Assembly (NCBI GenBank): GCA_947643685.1
Contig: CANRXD010000101.1
Coordinates: 1 to 6,514 of the forward strand
Source: an uncultured Clostridium sp.
GTDB taxonomy: Bacteria > Bacillota > Clostridia > Lachnospirales > Lachnospiraceae
Length of the DNA stretch: 6,514 bases
Direction: 5' to 3'
Shown in pieces: positions 5,127 through 6,514 of the stretch. The position numbers were made by a program, and so were the translations under genes. Within the stretch, counting starts at the first letter, position 1. The number at the start of each line of letters is the position of its first letter. The notes below the pieces were generated by a model. That model ran no database searches. It had not been told where the DNA came from and was given only the letters and a program-made list of their open reading frames with translations.

Positions 5127-5984
5127 ATGCTAAACACCAACTATGACGTTCTTCCCAAACTTCTCACCCAGGGCCAGATCCGCCATTCAAAAGGGAGCGA
5201 GGCATACCGCCACACCATTGACGGTGAGCCCTATACTTTGCCCGCAACCGGCGGCATTACCTATAATGCACATATCGGCGACTGCTGTGTTGGCTGGGCA
5301 GCGGATCATTTAGAGCCCGGCGTAACCGTCCGTAATGAGAATGATGACTACAATGCGGCGGTTCAGGGACTTTCCTGTATTGGAAATGAGGTTATCGTCC
5401 ATTCCGGGGATGCCAAAGGTGCCCGCGGTTTTGTCACCGGCAAGCATGGGGGCTGTGAGCATCTGCTCTGCTATTTCTCCAATGAAGATATGGAGAAGAT
5501 GTCCATTGGCGATGTGATCGACATCCGGACCCAGGGGCAGGGAATGAAGCTTCTTGATTATCCGGAAATCCTTCTTCGCAATACCAGCCCTGAGCTCCTA
5601 AAGGCCATGAACATTGTTGAGGAAAATGGCTGTCTTAAAGTAGGTGTTGCAAAGATCGTTCCGGGCTGTATCATGGGCTCTGGTCTCGGTGCCTCCAACT
5701 CCCACTATGGGGACTATGATATCACGCTGCATGACAAAAAAATCACTGCTGAATATGGCCTTGATAAACTTCGCTTCGGCGATATTGTCGCCATTATGGA
5801 CGCTGATACCCGTTTTGGCCGCAATTATATCACAGGCGCCGTGACAATTGGCGTTGTTGTACACAGCGACTGTATCCTTTCTGGTCACGGCCCCGGCGTC
5901 ACGACCCTCATGACCTGCAAAACACCGAAAATCGAGCCATTTATAGATGAAAACGCAAACCTGAAAAACTATTTTGTAAAATAA
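5127..5984 (+). CDS. DUF4438 family protein of unknown function
   Basis: A 285-residue protein that I recognise as the DUF4438 family, at its usual length of about 285-290. No biochemical role is established for the family, so none is assigned. There is no signal peptide or membrane helix, so it is probably cytoplasmic. Visible conserved-looking blocks are GDCCVGWAADHLEPGV (51-66), an HSGDAKGARGFVTGKHGG block in the first half, a glycine/serine-rich GSGLGASNSHYGDYD near the middle, MDADTRFGRNY, and HSDCILSGHGPGVTTLM near the C-terminus. Repeated Gly-Asp and His-Ser-Asp motifs suggest a ligand or metal site, but that is speculation. It stands alone, transcribed away from the sseB-like gene and toward the tRNA cluster. 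The family call is from memory of the sequence pattern. Confidence 0.78.
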   Translation: MLNTNYDVLPKLLTQGQIRHSKGSEAYRHTIDGEPYTLPATGGITYNAHIGDCCVGWAADHLEPGVTVRNENDDYNAAVQGLSCIGNEVIVHSGDAKGARGFVTGKHGGCEHLLCYFSNEDMEKMSIGDVIDIRTQGQGMKLLDYPEILLRNTSPELLKAMNIVEENGCLKVGVAKIVPGCIMGSGLGASNSHYGDYDITLHDKKITAEYGLDKLRFGDIVAIMDADTRFGRNYITGAVTIGVVVHSDCILSGHGPGVTTLMTCKTPKIEPFIDENANLKNYFVK

Positions 5985-6077
5985 TATTTGCTGACAAACA
6001 TACCATTTGACCATCCGAGAGTTAACGCTTATTCTTTGCAAAAAACATACTGCTTATCAGGCTCCAACAGAAAAACA
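5985..6077. other. Intergenic stretch, nothing recognised
   Basis: About 90 AT-rich bases lie between the DUF4438 stop and the terminator stem. I see no start-RBS pair, promoter or stable hairpin on either strand. Confidence 0.5.
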
Positions 6078-6136
6078 AAACAGGTATAGAGTTCAATTCC
6101 TATATGATCCACTGAACTCTATATCTGTTTCTCTTT
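6078..6136. terminator. Terminator after the DUF4438 gene
   Basis: AAACAGGTATAGAGTTCA (6078-6095) pairs with TGAACTCTATATCTGTTT (6113-6130), 18 bp with one G-U pair, around a 17-nt loop. It is followed by CTCTTTTA on the plus strand. On the minus strand the stem runs into GTTTTGTTTTT, so it could also back up the tRNA terminator. It begins about 93 nt after the stop codon. Confidence 0.8.
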
Positions 6137-6174
6137 TATAACCAAAATGCTTTTCCCTAATCTTTACAGAGCGC

Positions 6175-6203
6175 AAAAAAGGAACCACATTTCTGTGATT
6201 CCT
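6175..6203 (-). terminator. Terminator of the tRNA cluster
   Basis: On the minus strand AGGAATCAC, a 6-nt loop, then GTGGTTCCT form a 9-bp stem with one G-U pair, followed at once by six T residues. It starts 5 nt after the 3' end of tRNA-Cys, the expected place for the end of this tRNA transcript. Confidence 0.88.
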
Positions 6204-6207
6204 CAAG

Positions 6208-6278
6208 AGGCGACAACCAGATTTGAACTGGTGATCAGGGTGTTGCAGACCCACGCCTTACCGCTTGGCTATGTCGCC
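6208..6278 (-). tRNA. tRNA-Cys (GCA)
   Basis: 71 nt. The acceptor stem GGCGACA pairs with TGTCGCC, with discriminator U as usual for Cys. The D-arm stem GCC/GGC, anticodon loop CTGCAAC with anticodon GCA, and T-arm CCAG-TTCAAAT-CTGG are present. The outermost anticodon-stem pair appears to be a T/T mismatch. CCA is not encoded (CTTG follows). It is last in the minus-strand cluster, 16 nt after tRNA-Glu. Confidence 0.95.
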
Positions 6279-6294
6279 ATATTTAGTTATATCA

Positions 6295-6366
6295 TGACCC
6301 CAACGAGATTCGAACTCGTGTTACCGCCGTGAAAGGGCGATGTCTTAACCGCTTGACCATGGGGCC
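6295..6366 (-). tRNA. tRNA-Glu (TTC)
   Basis: 72 nt. The acceptor stem GGCCCCA pairs with TGGGGTC with one G-U pair. The anticodon loop CTTTCAC carries TTC, and the T-arm is CGAG-TTCGAAT-CTCG. CCA is not encoded. It has its own consensus promoter immediately upstream and is probably cotranscribed with tRNA-Cys. Confidence 0.96.
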
Positions 6367-6382
6367 TAAATTTCGCATATCT

Positions 6383-6411
6383 ATACTACCATATTTATAT
6401 GCCTCTGTCAA
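6383..6411 (-). promoter_or_regulatory. Promoter of tRNA-Glu/tRNA-Cys
   Basis: On the minus strand a perfect -35 TTGACA (6406-6411) and a -10 TAGTAT (6383-6388) are 17 bp apart. The expected start is near 6376, about 10 nt before the mature 5' end of tRNA-Glu. The position between tRNA-Asn and tRNA-Glu implies two transcription units or an internal boost. Confidence 0.8.
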
Positions 6412-6430
6412 CCAGTTTCAAAAACCAGTT
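6410..6430. repeat. Short direct repeat between tRNA-Asn and tRNA-Glu
   Basis: AACCAGTT occurs at 6410-6417 and again at 6423-6430. The first copy overlaps the -35 box of the tRNA-Glu promoter. It may be incidental or a small slippage duplication. Confidence 0.4.
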
Positions 6431-6442
6431 AGGACCAAAGAA

Positions 6443-6514
6443 CTCCCCGAGTAGGACTCGAACCTACGACAGCGCGGTTAACAGCCGCGTGCTCTACCGA
6501 CTGAGCTATCGAGG
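6443..6514 (-). tRNA. tRNA-Asn (GTT), 5' base cut by the window
   Basis: The D-arm, the anticodon loop CTGTTAA with GTT, the T-arm GTAGG-TTCGAGT-CCTAC and the 3' acceptor strand TCGGGGA with discriminator G are present. The 5' acceptor strand reads CCTCGA at the window end, so only the first nucleotide is missing. CCA is not encoded. It is first of the tRNAs seen here; more tRNAs may lie beyond the edge. Confidence 0.94.

Overview
The window looks like a chromosomal segment of a mid-GC, low-complexity-leader Firmicute, most likely a member of the Clostridia close to Lachnospiraceae. The reasons are the strong AAGGAG ribosome binding sites placed about 10 nt before each plus-strand start, near-consensus sigma-A promoters, tRNA genes without encoded CCA, and gene families typical of gut Clostridia (a KDPG aldolase with a C-terminal VOC domain, an Ldtfm-like L,D-transpeptidase, DUF4438). 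This assignment is inference from style and gene content. No rRNA or marker gene is present to prove it.

Layout. Positions 1-398 are gene-free and hold an edge hairpin (13-41), a 144-bp MITE-like element with terminal inverted repeats and an 8-bp target duplication (68-211), a consensus promoter (252-279) and a palindromic candidate operator (310-328). Positions 399-2405 (+) carry a two-gene operon for the last steps of hexuronate/KDG breakdown: KDPG/KHG aldolase and KDG kinase. A bidirectional terminator (2491-2533) separates it from a convergent two-gene minus-strand operon, a cytoplasmic protein with two SseB-like halves (3978-4778) followed by a secreted L,D-transpeptidase (2533-3939). 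A second, inverted and more diverged copy of the MITE-like element lies at 4891-5042. It is followed by a monocistronic DUF4438 gene (5127-5984, +) and a bidirectional-looking terminator (6078-6136). The right edge is a minus-strand tRNA cluster (Asn-Glu-Cys) with its own internal promoter and terminator.

How the genes work together. In the first operon KdgK phosphorylates 2-keto-3-deoxygluconate to KDPG and the aldolase splits KDPG into pyruvate and glyceraldehyde-3-phosphate. The upstream isomerase, reductase and dehydratase genes are not in the window. The sseB-like/ldt operon pairs a cytoplasmic protein of unknown role with an exported peptidoglycan cross-linking enzyme. DUF4438 has no known function.

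The most notable non-coding signal is the pair of inverted, structured repeat elements. They bracket the four-gene block, and each ends within tens of bases of a plus-strand promoter. I found no CRISPR array, phage gene, toxin-antitoxin pair or transposase, and no convincing new multi-gene system. The main leads are the repeat pair, the VOC domain with retained metal-ligand pattern, and the internally duplicated SseB-like protein.
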